From the NCBI GenBank assembly GCA_900660155.1, contig CABFPE010000019.1, positions 1,314,727-1,378,726 on the forward strand: DNA of 64,000 nucleotides, in the 5' to 3' direction. The notes beneath the pieces were generated by a model. That model worked only from the letters and a program-made list of their open reading frames with translations. It made no database searches and was not told the DNA's origin. This stretch comes from Hofstenia miamia (Eukaryota > Xenacoelomorpha > Acoela > Hofsteniidae). Below are positions 52,401 to 62,761 of this stretch, piece after piece; the stretch's first letter is position 1; each line of letters begins with the position of its first letter. Both the position numbers and the translations under genes were made by a program.

Positions 52401-55400
52401 TGGATTTCACGTTATTTTAATTATTTATCCATTTCCCCTCTTTAATTTGGCAAACTGTTTTTGATCGTTTCCAATTCTAATGTCATTTAGGGAGTATACT
52501 CAGGAAATTAAGTTAATTTTCGGAGCCTTTCGGTATATAAATTCTGACCTAAATCTATATTTTATAGCTTTTCAATAATATATTTAAACGTGAAGCAGTA
52601 GCCAGTCATTATCATTTTCTAATATAGTATTGCAATTGAATTTATGACTTGCAAGTTTGCTGCCTTCGAAATTTGTAAATGATGTGAAGTTCTCCGCGAC
52701 AATAGAAAAATTCAGCAATAACTAAACAAAATATTTGTTACAGACTGTTTCAAATTAATTGTCCGCAATGTGCTATTCACATGAATCCTCTAAGTTTTAG
52801 CAGAACATTGAAATGTTTATCATATATGTAATAAATTCTCTTCACATTACTTCAGATGTCCTGGTTCTCAGGAAAATTTATTATCATTGCACTTGTGCAA
52901 GAATAAGGATGCCCATTTAAGCTCACAGTACCAGCCAACAATAGCTTTTCAATGACACGAGTTATGGAAGTCCCCACTGTTATTTCACGCTATATTTCAT
53001 CAATACTGCTCTACTTGCTTATCTTCTGTATGAATTGGGTTCCATTACGTGGATATTTTTTACCTTTGACCCTGGCGGGCATGGCAATGATGTAATTGTG
53101 TACTTTGGCCGTCTGTGTATCTCTGACGTCATTGGAATATATTGGTTTTTGTTATAATATTTGTTGGCAAACACATTTGTTTGCAGTCTATTGTTTAAAT
53201 GTAACCAATCTTTTTAGAGGTTGAGGAATTTTCGAAAATCCCATGAGATTAGAATTGTTGCAATCTATTGTTCGAAATGTAACAATTTTTCTATTCATAT
53301 TACATAATTTTTAAATACCATTGAAATTATACACGTTTTTGGGAATTATATTTAATTTCTATTTTTGCAAATTGGCATGTATGCGAACGCTTTTTGCTGA
53401 AATTGCAAAAGCAAGTTTCAGCAAAAAAATTTTTGTGACAAAAAACGCGTTCGCATACATGTATAAAAATTGATTGACGTGTGCTGGTTGATGAGTCATT
53501 GCCCACATATAATTCATGAATAATGAGGAGGGGTGGCTAAAGATGTGAATATTCATGCATTACATAGCCAAACTATAAATAATTTTAAAGCTAATTTTAA
53601 GCTCACAGTACCAACCAACAATAGCTTTTCAATGACACGAGTTATGGAAGTCGCCCCTGTTATTTCACGCCATATTTCATCAATACTGCTTGTTTAACTT
53701 CTGCATTTCAAATGTCTGAACCAAACCCTAATACACGCCTTCTCATCTTTCAAAATCATTTTATGGTGGCAATTGGTGGACTGTTCTCAAAAGCTAATTT
53801 TAGTACATCTGTAGTACTTACTATGGTCTTTAGTGGATATTTCAAAAATGTACGAGTCTGTGATTCAGTGAATTCAAGTTTTGAGGAATATGCGAAGTGT
53901 ATTAGCTGATCTAATCACATTTGATTACAGCTTTGCATCCATTCTTTCACTACATATAGGTGCTATTCCAATGATCTGTTAAAATTTGTATGATTGAGAT
54001 GAAAAATCACAGGAACTGTAGTCTTACATCGTACATCCTTCAACGTTGTGTGAGAAGTAATGTTAGGTTCTGGAATGACACATTCTGTGAAAAACTTCTT
54101 AACAGACAAATAATGTTTACTATATCCAGATTTGTCAACGAGCCTCGTTTAAACAGATAATCTATTGCTCTGCTTTTTCTTTTCAAGCTAAATTCCAAAA
54201 TCTTATTGTTTCATTCAATACATGATTTTTGTTATCCTTCTTGTCATTTTAAATATTTATTAAATGACAGGAAGAACTATGCAAAAAATCCAGAGAGTGT
54301 AAATTTTTTTAAGGAACTTAGCGAGCTAAATCGAGCCTCATGAAAAAGTGCTGTCTGCGAGCCATTTAATCCACACTCTATATCATGGTTTTAAGCCAAT
54401 TCCTAAATTTTTGGGAACTTTCTGGTAATGTTTTGGCGTTGATGATTTAGTGTTGTCTCTTTTCTAATTTGGTAATATTAATTATATCTTATTAAGTTTA
54501 GTTTGCGAAAATATGATCACATTTTGGGTTTGATCGGGTTGCCATTTAAGATATAAGGTCGATTCTAAGTATTATGCATCAGTCCATTTCCGTCACTAGT
54601 AGCTATACATGTATATTAATGAGTTTTAATTTCTGCATTTGGTTCTTCAAAGTGTATATAAACTGTGGCGCACTATTCAGATAAAGCTAACAGACTTGCT
54701 CTCCAAAATTTGTTAAATGTTCCTTCACAAATTTAATTGTTTCTGTCAGTAAACGTTTCACGTTTGATTGCCCATATGACTTTTGGCTTTGAGGTTTTTT
54801 AATTGCATTCAACTCAATTACAAAACGAGTTGAAATTTTCTGCGTTCCACAGAATTCCTCTAATGCTATACAATGTAATCAATTAGTTGTGTTTATACAA
54901 GGACGTCGAGAAGCATAGATATATTATATATCTAGACGTCCTTGGTTTATATTGAATATTTATTTATAGGCATTATAATATACATTACATTTCTGTCTCT
55001 TTATATCACAGTTTATTGCAGAAATATGTTGCGTGATTTAATTGTTTATTGAATCGCGAATGAGTAAGCAGAAATTTTGCACATTATTTGCGAGCAGAAG
55101 TTTGATTAATAAACATCAAAATATGTATGTACGGTCTCACATTTTCATTAACTAATATTCTAGTGATTAAATTTTTAGCAGTGCAAATTGTAGTAAGCCA
55201 TGCATAGAAGATAAAATGCCTAGAGAAAATTATTCGACCAATCAGTCAAGTAAGCTACAAGTCGCTTCAAGTTATAATGTCACACACAATTCTCTTTCTT
55301 TATCTATCAAACTCACAAATTCGATCATTATCAGTTATTTTACCTCCAGATTTACCGACTGTTTTTCCCAAACAATCCCACCACATGTTTTATGAAACTC

Positions 55401-55606
55401 AATTTGATAAAATTAATAGACTTAGCTATTAAATAGAATGTGCAAGTAGCACAAATTTCTAACACTGTACTGATACCTTAAATTTTTTTCACCTGTTGGT
55501 TTTGATTTTAATTTTTAGGATTTTCATTTTAACAACAATGTATGTATGTGTATTTATTTCATTTAGGTATATTTAACGCATTTGTTATTATTATTGTTAT
55601 TATTGC

Positions 55607-55675
<69 letters not shown>

Positions 55676-58600
55676 AGTTCTAAACAAAAGTATGGAGACA
55701 CCCTTAAAACATTTACACATATGATTTGCAGAACCACTTAAACATCCCTGCAAAGTCAAAAAACAGCGTTAACCGCTCCGAATGGATAAGATATAATGTG
55801 ATATCTTTCAAGACTCAACATAGCTAGCATTTTACAATAAAATTGGCAAATTATTATTGGAGTTAAGATTCTGACCGAACAAAAATATGGAGACAGTTTC
55901 AATATTTTGCAACAAAAAAACGATTGAAATTTTATTCCAAATAAACAATCTTATCTCAAGTAAATCATAACTTGGGACACTCGAGAAGGGATGGAATCGT
56001 ACAGTTTGGCTAAGAATTCTTTTGGCCAGTTAAAACATTCTTCTACATTCTTAAGCCAATGTCTAGAGACTTTTGGGTTTAATTCGCTCGAAACATGCTC
56101 AATAGTTCCAGACTCTGGGCAGGCCAATCAGCTAGCATCGAGATTCCAGAGTCAAGGAGGTAAGCCATGGTCTCCTGACATCTATGGCAATGGACACCAT
56201 ACTGTTGAAAAATTTTATCCTGGCCAAGCAGGGGACAAAGGTACGGTTCCAAAATAGTTTTGGATGAATTTTCATGTTTTCCATTGCCATTCTAGTTAAA
56301 GCAGAAACATTTGTTGAAATAACTAAAAAGCGCAGCTTCGTATTTAGTACGTTTACTTTGAGCTACCTTCAAATGTAAACAGCTTGTTTACCTAATATTT
56401 GCCAGCAATTTAAGTTAGTTTACGCACGTGATAAACTCTAAATAAAATTGCTTTTGCTAACTAAATAATTGTCAATTTGTTACAGCATGTGTGATTTTTT
56501 GAGCAATGGGCTTTATCTGATATAGAAGATATTTTTTACATTGATTAAAATTGACGTAAGCATATCATAAATTTTAAAGTTGAACATGTTTTGGACATAT
56601 ACATATATAATAAGTGTTAGGTGCATCTCAACCACTTGTATTCATGTGGATCTACTTGAGTGACAATTGGTGTAATTCAACTTTTTAATGCCGTTTATTC
56701 AGCGGTTTATGCATAACGATACTTTAAATCCGCTATCGTTGGGCAGTGTCATAATCGGTTGCCAGGATTAAAGTATAAGCATATTCTGCTTATCACGAGA
56801 ACGTTTCTTCCAAGATCCCATGATTATTTGTTCATATTTGAGTTTGTGATGAATATATTCTGCAGTAAGTAGGAGTTTACGAATTCTTGATGTATAAATA
56901 TTTTAGTTTCGTCTTATTCAATTCTCTTCTATTTCATAAAATTTTTGTAATAATCAATAATAACGCATTTCCAATAGGCGGTGCTTCTGCTAAACGTTAC
57001 AGATTTACCGCATTTATTTTTGCATGCATATAAGTGGGAACAATGCAGAAAATGCATAATGTGATAAAGTGAGATAAGAATTATAACGTCTTTGTCGTCT
57101 AGTTTACTGACCATATTGAGATTTGTTAAAATGCGAAGTTATCAAATCAGTTCTAAATGTGATTATTTACACGTGACCTAAAAACTGCTTATTATCGAAC
57201 CTTAAATTGATGTCATACGTTTAGATACTGGAGATCGCTGAAGATACCAATGTAGGATTTCAGACGGAGCTATACAGTGCTGTTGATCCAGACGAAGGAA
57301 TCAATGCCATCACTGATTACATTCTGGTTGCCAGTGGCGACAACGCTAATATGTTCAGCTTAGAAAACAAAAAGCGGGACGACGGCGTTCTCTTCCCTGT
57401 TCTCCATTTGGACAGAAAGTTGGATCGCGAACTTAAAGCTAATTACACGTTGATACTTCGTGCGATTGATGGGGAGCGAGGTGTAAGTTTTTTATTGTTT
57501 TAGTCCTCTTCTAAGCGACCCTTTTTCTAACTCAGTTCTACCTTCAACAATTTAACCATTGATCCTGTCCCACCCGTTTTTTTTGTAACTTCGAGGGTTA
57601 TCTAATGATTCATTCGATTTTCGCTTAAATCTAATATTAGTTATTCCATATATACATATAACATGGTTTTTCTCATAAATGTCTGAAAATTTGTTGGGTA
57701 CTCTTCAGATTTTTCATTGCTGTGATTAATTAAGCATAAAAGAAGTTGAAAGGTGTACAGAGAGGAGTAATTTCTCTGTACTATGGAAATAGAATGATGG
57801 GAATGCAAAATTCAACCAATTTCCAAAAATACTTATGGATGTATTTTATTGTATTCTAGTTTTTATATTGAGTGTGATTTCGAGTTTCACCTGAACATTA
57901 AATAATATTTTGAGGTTTTGAATTACCTTTATGAGTTTGTTCATTCTAAAATTTTTTAGAGTTTCCTTAGAGATATTTTTAAAATGTTTAGAAATTATTC
58001 AGGTTTTGTTCCCCTGTTTTCTATAGAAATCATTAAAGACACTTATGTTGTGGGTCGTGGTGTATTTTAGGAGTGTTGCCTTCAATATAGTGAATAATAT
58101 CCAACACTCATTTATTTTAAAATATCTCAGGCAAAAAGAGCCCAAAAGTGCACTTAAAGAGATTTCTTCTCGAAGTTAATTAAATATCTAATGCTAATAT
58201 TATACGTATTGAAATTTGAAGATTAATTTTTGTCAAGGTCGTATTGAGCATGCAATTCATCCTTGATATTTAAGCGTTGCGAATCAAGGATAAACTTCTT
58301 ACGAACTTTCTTCGTATGGCTATCGACGCTCAACTCTTCACGAAATGATTTCGATTTTGGATTATTGAGTACATAAATGCTCGAATTTCATTAAATTCTA
58401 TTTTTTCCTAGATTGTGTCTTGTAAGAACAATTGCACGCCAATTTTCAACGAGGAACATAAACAGTTTCTTATTCGCACATTTGCAAAACTGCGCTTGTT
58501 TGATATTAGCAATCAATCAACGTCTTTTTCAACTTCCATTTGGTAATGGAATGTCTGTTGTAATATATAAATCTGACTGCAGGTGCTTTCCATAAATTCC

Positions 58601-59806
58601 CCAATCTCTGTGGGAGGGTTTATTATAACCAAGGCTTATTCTATTTCTATACTACTATATGGAAAGCCCCAACAAATTTACTTATCACACCTTTTGCGAA
58701 TTATGATCGATAAAACATGTTGACCCCCGGTTTTGAATTTTCTAATATAAGATCTATTCAATGTATAGCAAAATCAATTATTTTTTTAAAAATATGAAAT
58801 CATTACTATACAATATAAAATAGTAAAAAAAACTATTGGCTTGATATTAGAAACATTATATATGAATAAATAACTTTTTTAATTATAAATATGTTTTNNN
58901 NNNNNNNNNNNNNNNNNNACAAATTTACTTATCACACCTTTTGCGAATTATGATCGATAAAACATGTTGACCCCCGGTTTTGAATTTTCTAATATAAGAT
59001 CTATTCAATGTATAGCAAAATCAATTATTTTTTTAAAAATATGAAATCATTACTATACAATATAAAATAGTAAAAAAAACTATTGGCTTGATATTAGAAA
59101 CATTATATATGAATAAATAACTTTTTTAATTATAAATATGTTTTACAGAATTGCTTAAATATTTTCAAGACAAATGTTTAGAAGGCTGTTGACTAGTGTG
59201 CAGATACCATTATTGACTGGGGTGTAAATCGAAGTCAAGCCGATCAAATGTGTTGTTATCGGTTCTTGGGGTTTGTTACTGTTAAGGATTTCAGTTTACA
59301 AGCAAAATGTAAACTGTAGTTTTATTAATTCTCTTCAAATATATCGTCAAATTTCGATTGTGAATCTTCGACGATAATTTTATTGATTTTGCCAAACGGA
59401 TTTTTATGCAATATGATCAATAATTACATAACTATAATGTGCTAAATAGGTCCTCAACGGATGCTCAGTGTGCGTACTAATTTTTTTCGGGTATAGACAG
59501 GTTTCTGATATCCTGTAGTTAAAGTACCGTTTTTAATTCTTTTGCTAAGCCAATTAAATATAATGTAGATAACAATGAAAGAATTGTGTAACTAAAAACT
59601 TTGCAAGCAAGATAGTGTCGTACCAACAGCTTTGTAAACTTATTTGGTGCTTACCCAGCAAATTACATTGTTAAGAAAATATATACAGATTTTAGACATT
59701 AAAAGTAATTAACAAAGATTTCTTAAGCCAAATTACATAACCGGGCATATATACAATGAAACAGTTTATTTATGTATCCAATATGAAATAAAGCAGTGTA
59801 ATTAGT

Positions 59807-59847
<41 letters not shown>

Positions 59848-62761
59848 GGGCTCTGTTTCAAAACCCGCTATTTATATGTGGCGCTCTGTCTTTTTTGCAT
59901 TTTCATGTGGGAAAATGTTTTGTTTTATAAAAGCCTAATGTAACCATCCTAATTTTATCAAATATAGACCAATTTATATCAAATGGATGATGGTTTGGCA
60001 TTTTTTATAAGGGGTCTGACATGATCCTGAATGTGCTTTTCTTTCATAATTTTCGAGCCAAATTTGTCATATTAAGGTCTACTATATGTATTTTATCCTA
60101 CATCTTTTCTAAGTAATGTGCATGTGCGTAATCGGATCTTCAATTTTGAATGGGTCAGTTTCAAAAAAATTCAAAATTATTACTATTCCATGAAAAAGAA
60201 TTAAGTAGCTGAAATGAGAAGGCTAAGTTCAGGACAATTGTGAATTAAATGAACGTTCTGGCTTGTTAGTTTGGATATAGGTTTTTTAGGATTGATTCAG
60301 TCTTAATCATGTATGGCGCGTCATCTGATGTAAAATGTAACTACAGCCGAATTTACCTTCTTAATAATTATGCATAATTGAAACATGCTGATGTTTTAAC
60401 CTTGGATTTGGGCATTAAATTCTTTCACAGCAATCCTGCATTTTGTTTCACTTGTGTAATCAATGTCCCTAAGTTCAAAAAATTTCTTCAACGCAGGCTA
60501 TCTAAGTTTGTATAACGGAATATTGGCTTGTAGAAAAACAGAAACATACTCTTGCACTATATCAGTTAACGAAGTAGGTTAATAGTTATTTGATAATATC
60601 AATAAACGTTGTTTGTGGATGTCAGTCTCTCCACGATTATTTTTTTCAGAAGAGACAAAGAGACAGTTTTCGTATAGAATTAAGCACACATTTCCTCGTT
60701 TGCAAATTTGTTGTCAAACAGGACAGACTGTTTTAATGAGCCATCAATCAGATATTGTAGAATAATGGCGCCCGCGTACGGTGGGTAGAAGTCGTGAATG
60801 GTATGAGCCCACAAATATGTATTCTACTAGAGCTTTTATAGTTAATATCATATATTTCAAAGCTCTGATTGGTAAAAAAAATTATTAATTTTCTGCTCAT
60901 TCTGAAAGATTCTGCTGTTTAGGTTGCTCTAATACTGTATTTTAGTAGTGCTGATTTCTATTTATTATGTGTTATTTACTAGTACCATCTGTAATTCTCA
61001 AGTCATTAAACAGGTTTTATAAGAGTATCACTTTACATAGATTTTATTTTACGGCTATCGAAAAAAGTTACATTTAGTTTTCAAAGTATCGGATTTGTGC
61101 TGTAGAAAAATATATTTAGAAATTAAATCGAAATCATGATGACCTCGAACTCGTCATAATTGTCACGGACGTTAACGACAACGAGCCCAAGTTCAATAAC
61201 GGCAGATCTTCTGATACATTAGAAATACCAGAGAGCACTCCTGTCGAATCAGTTATATACACTGTACAAGCAACTGACAACGATGCATTGGAAAATGCAA
61301 AAATTTTGTATTCCTTCGGCCCAGGGACCACTGATCAAACAAAGTCTTATTTCTCGGTATGTTTGTTTACTCCTGGCTTATGGTGTTGAAATGTAACCGC
61401 TTTCTTTTATTAATGTAAACGTTTTTGATATAGAGGTGTATGTATTTTTATTATTTTAATGTTTAATTTGTTAGGTTGGAAAAGAAAGTGGAGAGATCAA
61501 GCTGAAGACGAAGCTTAGCTATCAAGATGCAACTACTCACGAAATCTACATAATTGCTAGCGATAGCGGTTCGCCTCAAAGGAAATCAACCTTCCATTTG
61601 TCAGTAAACATTTTGGATGTCAACGATCACAAACCCGATGTCCAGTTTATATGCTTAACGTGTATTCCTTACGAAGGCAGACCGAATGCCTTCCTTGTCA
61701 ATGAAGATGACAATAACGATGATGACAAATATATTGGCTACTTCGTGGTCAGTGATAAAGATGAAGGCGGGGGTAATTATTTCATTATTTCAAAATATTG
61801 AGTTAAGCATTATTTTGAGTGAATTATTATGTGGTAATTGGATCGATTTCGGAATCTTACGATCAAAGTTCAAAATAAAGCATGAATTTTTTATTAAATG
61901 GTTTATTCCTTGAAAATCATTTGCAGAAAAACGTCATCTCAAATTATCACTCCAAACATTTTATAATATAGAATTCAATAGAATTATCAACAACTAATAG
62001 AGTTAAAATACAAGATCTAGTTTAACATTCAGTGTATTTTGCTTGATGTTTAATATTTTTAATGATACGCCATTGTTACTTTTTAGTACATGGGTGTTTG
62101 GAGCTTAAAATTTCACTATCCTTGCTCATACTTTGATACTGGTTTACTAAAGTCAGAAACGTAGCCAAGGTTTAGAATGAGAGGTGGCAAAATGACAGGT
62201 TAACTTTGTAATTCAGGAAATTACCATATCCAAATGACACAATTGGGCCCGGGGGCATAGAAGAGTGTCCCCGTTGGCTACGCCCTTGTCTAAAGTAGAC
62301 GTTGGTCAAGCAAAAAATATTATAACTAGTATATTTTTCGATAACACTGAATGAAAAAGGTTGAATGTATTTAGACATCGCAGATTTGTCGAGGAACATG
62401 AAGCAGATGGTGGAAACTGATGCAGAAATTTTCAAATTGAAATTTAATAAAGGTCAGGCCATGATCAATGTTCGAAAACCACTCAATCGTGAGACAGTAG
62501 CACATTACAGTACATCGTTCTCCGTAGTTGACAATGGCAAGCCGCAAAAACAGACCGTGGTGAAATATGATTTTTTCATAGCTGATGTTAACGATAATCA
62601 ACCACTTTTCAAAGAGGGGGCGTGTTTTTCGTTATCTATTAAAGAAAATTCTATGGACACATCGAATTTTCCACATGTGCAAGCAACCGATGATGACGAG
62701 GGCCCTAATGCTGAAGTTTCATACTCATTAATCTTTACTCCTGAACAAATGGCGTTAGAAG
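42847..62761 (+). CDS. Protocadherin-like cell adhesion protein, 5' five coding exons (partial gene)
   Basis: Joined exons 42847-43254, 57225-57482, 61120-61356, 61475-61772 and 62375-62761 encode about 529 residues with no stop. Splice phases agree throughout (0, 0, 0, 1; exit phase 1). The start has a signal peptide (MYLLLFLWINNLFHP, likely cut near Gly20). EC1 has Glu28, DRE at 84-86 and DQNDN at 123-127. EC2 has DPD at 157-159, DRE at 203-205 and DVNDN at 239-243. EC3 has DND at 275-277 and DVNDH at 349-353, but SYQDA in place of the DRE motif. EC4 has SDKDEG, NRE at 438-440 and DVNDN at 471-475. EC5 begins after that. These acidic motifs bind calcium between repeats and allow cell-cell adhesion. 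Remaining repeats, the membrane segment and the cytoplasmic tail lie beyond the window. EC1 carries a Cys89-x7-Cys97 pair like the protocadherin EC1 disulphide loop (usually x5). Confidence 0.9.
43376..43406. repeat. (ATT)n microsatellite
   Basis: About ten ATT units just inside intron 1. Confidence 0.9.
48067..48397. repeat. Cluster of GATTAATCG palindromes, possible MITE remnant
   Basis: GATTAATCG (48067-48075), CGATTAAT (48087-48094), ATTAATCG (48100-48107), ATTAATCG (48364-48371) and CGATTAATCG (48388-48397) occur in two groups 260 bases apart. Subterminal motifs of this kind occur in some hAT-type elements. No clear outer ends. Confidence 0.3.
51221..51235. repeat. GC-rich palindrome
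   Basis: GGGGGCTAAGCCCCC is a perfect palindrome around one central base inside a GC-rich island (about 51195-51260) in otherwise AT-rich intron DNA. Likely the edge of an old repeat. Confidence 0.5.
52916..53690 (+). repeat. Direct repeats of 95 bases flanking ~585 bases
   Basis: Bases 52916-53010 and 53596-53690 are about 95% identical, both starting TTTAAGCTCACAGTACC and ending CATCAATACTGCT. Between them lies a foldback at 53376-53461 and a TGACGTCATTGG motif near 53123. This could be a small element with terminal direct repeats, or a local duplication of about 680 bases. Confidence 0.7.
53376..53461. repeat. Compound foldback hairpin
   Basis: The outer stem is perfect over 15 bases: CATGTATGCGAACGC (53376-53390) with GCGTTCGCATACATG (53447-53461). 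Inside it a second stem pairs TTTTTGCTGAAATTGC (53391-53406) with GCAAGTTTCAGCAAAAA (53411-53427), and a third small hairpin is TTTTTGTGACAAAAA. Probably a short foldback transposon. Confidence 0.75.
54898..54944. repeat. Small hairpin
   Basis: CAAGGACGTC (54898-54907) and GACGTCCTTG (54935-54944) form a perfect 10-base stem. The loop contains a further AT-rich palindrome (AGATATATTATATATCT). Confidence 0.7.
55584..55673. repeat. (ATT)n microsatellite
   Basis: About 90 bases of ATT repeats with a few interruptions at the left, ending directly at the Tc1-like terminal repeat. The reading frames of poly-Ile are meaningless. Confidence 0.95.
55675..56330 (-). mobile_element. Tc1-like transposon, 3' half of the transposase and one end
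   Basis: The end begins after a TA with CAGTTCTAAACAAAAGTATG. The string AACAAAAGTATGGAGACA (55683-55700) recurs as AACAAAAATATGGAGACA (55878-55895), giving two direct repeats about 195 bases apart in one end, the IR/DR layout of Tc1-type elements. On the minus strand, coding pieces read ILEPYLCPLL, FQQYGVHCHR (family FQQDGAPCH; the catalytic Asp is changed), SMLADWPAQS, then after a frameshift IEHVSSELNPKVSRHWLKN and LYDSIPSRVSQV, the usual C-terminus. Nothing recognisable remains beyond about 56330, so the 5' half is lost. Confidence 0.85.
57225..57482 (+). CDS. Exon 2: most of EC2
   Basis: 86 codons, phase 0 on both sides, from TTTAG| to |GTAAGT. Starts ILEIAEDTNVGFQTELYSAV and ends LILRAIDGERG. 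It contains the DPD and DRE calcium motifs. EC2's closing DVNDN is in exon 3. Confidence 0.9.
58672..59144 (+). repeat. Exact 226-base duplication around a 21-base N gap (probable assembly artefact)
   Basis: Bases 58672-58897 and 58919-59144 read as identical and are split only by the N run 58898-58918. This is the pattern of two contig ends that overlap but were scaffolded side by side. Confidence 0.85.
59806..59844. repeat. (TA)n microsatellite
   Basis: Pure alternating TA of about 38 bases. Confidence 0.9.
61120..61356 (+). CDS. Exon 3: end of EC2 and start of EC3
   Basis: 79 codons, phase 0 on both sides, between ATATTTAG| and |GTATGT. It opens KLNRNHDDLELVIIVTDVND and continues NEPKF, which closes EC2. 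EC3 then starts with LEIPESTPVESVIYTVQATD and a DND motif. The exact acceptor is inferred from phase and from the first AG upstream of the conserved block. Confidence 0.87.
61475..61772 (+). CDS. Exon 4: end of EC3 and start of EC4
   Basis: 99 codons plus one base, phase 0 in and phase 1 out (GGGG|GTAATT). It contains YIIASDSGSP and LDVNDHKPDV, then EC4's first part with an acidic run (NEDDNNDDDK) and FVVSDKDEGG. The intron before it is only 118 bases. The G run at the donor allows one-base ambiguity, but only this choice keeps frame with exon 5. Confidence 0.9.
62160..62282. repeat. Short inverted-repeat element in intron 4
   Basis: CGTAGCCAAGG (62160-62170) and CGTTGGCTACG (62272-62282) are reverse complements with one mismatch. 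The enclosed 100 bases are richer in GC (GGGCCCGGGGGCAT) than the intron around them. Probably a small repeat remnant. Confidence 0.4.
62375..62761 (+). CDS. Exon 5: rest of EC4 and start of EC5
   Basis: Enters in phase 1 after TATTTAG| and exits in phase 1 at GAAG|GTAAAG. It contains PLNRETVAHYSTSFSVVDNG, ADVNDNQPLF (end of EC4), and EC5 up to ATDDDEGPNAEVSYSLIF. The reading frame continues a few codons past the donor before a stop, which confirms that another exon is needed. Confidence 0.9.

Larger units (their letters stand above)
43255..57224 (+). other. Intron 1 (about 14 kb)
   Basis: Starts GTGATT and ends CGTTTAG. It contains an ATT microsatellite (43376-43406), a GATTAATCG cluster, a palindromic GC island (51221-51235), direct repeats (52916-53690), a foldback, a second ATT run and a Tc1-like fragment. 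Frames inside (for example 44422-44673, 49450-49647 and 49921-50154) have no recognisable domain. An unrecognised small exon cannot be excluded, but exon 1 and exon 2 join perfectly in phase and in protein sense. Confidence 0.8.
57483..61119 (+). other. Intron 2 (about 3.6 kb, length uncertain)
   Basis: Starts GTAAGT and ends ATATTTAG. It holds an assembly duplication around a 21-base gap and a (TA)n run at 59806-59844. No further exon was seen. Because of the duplication the true length is probably about 250 bases shorter. Confidence 0.75.

Noticed and set aside
55542-55759. Poly-isoleucine reading frames on both strands
   Set aside because: Direct translation of an ATT microsatellite.
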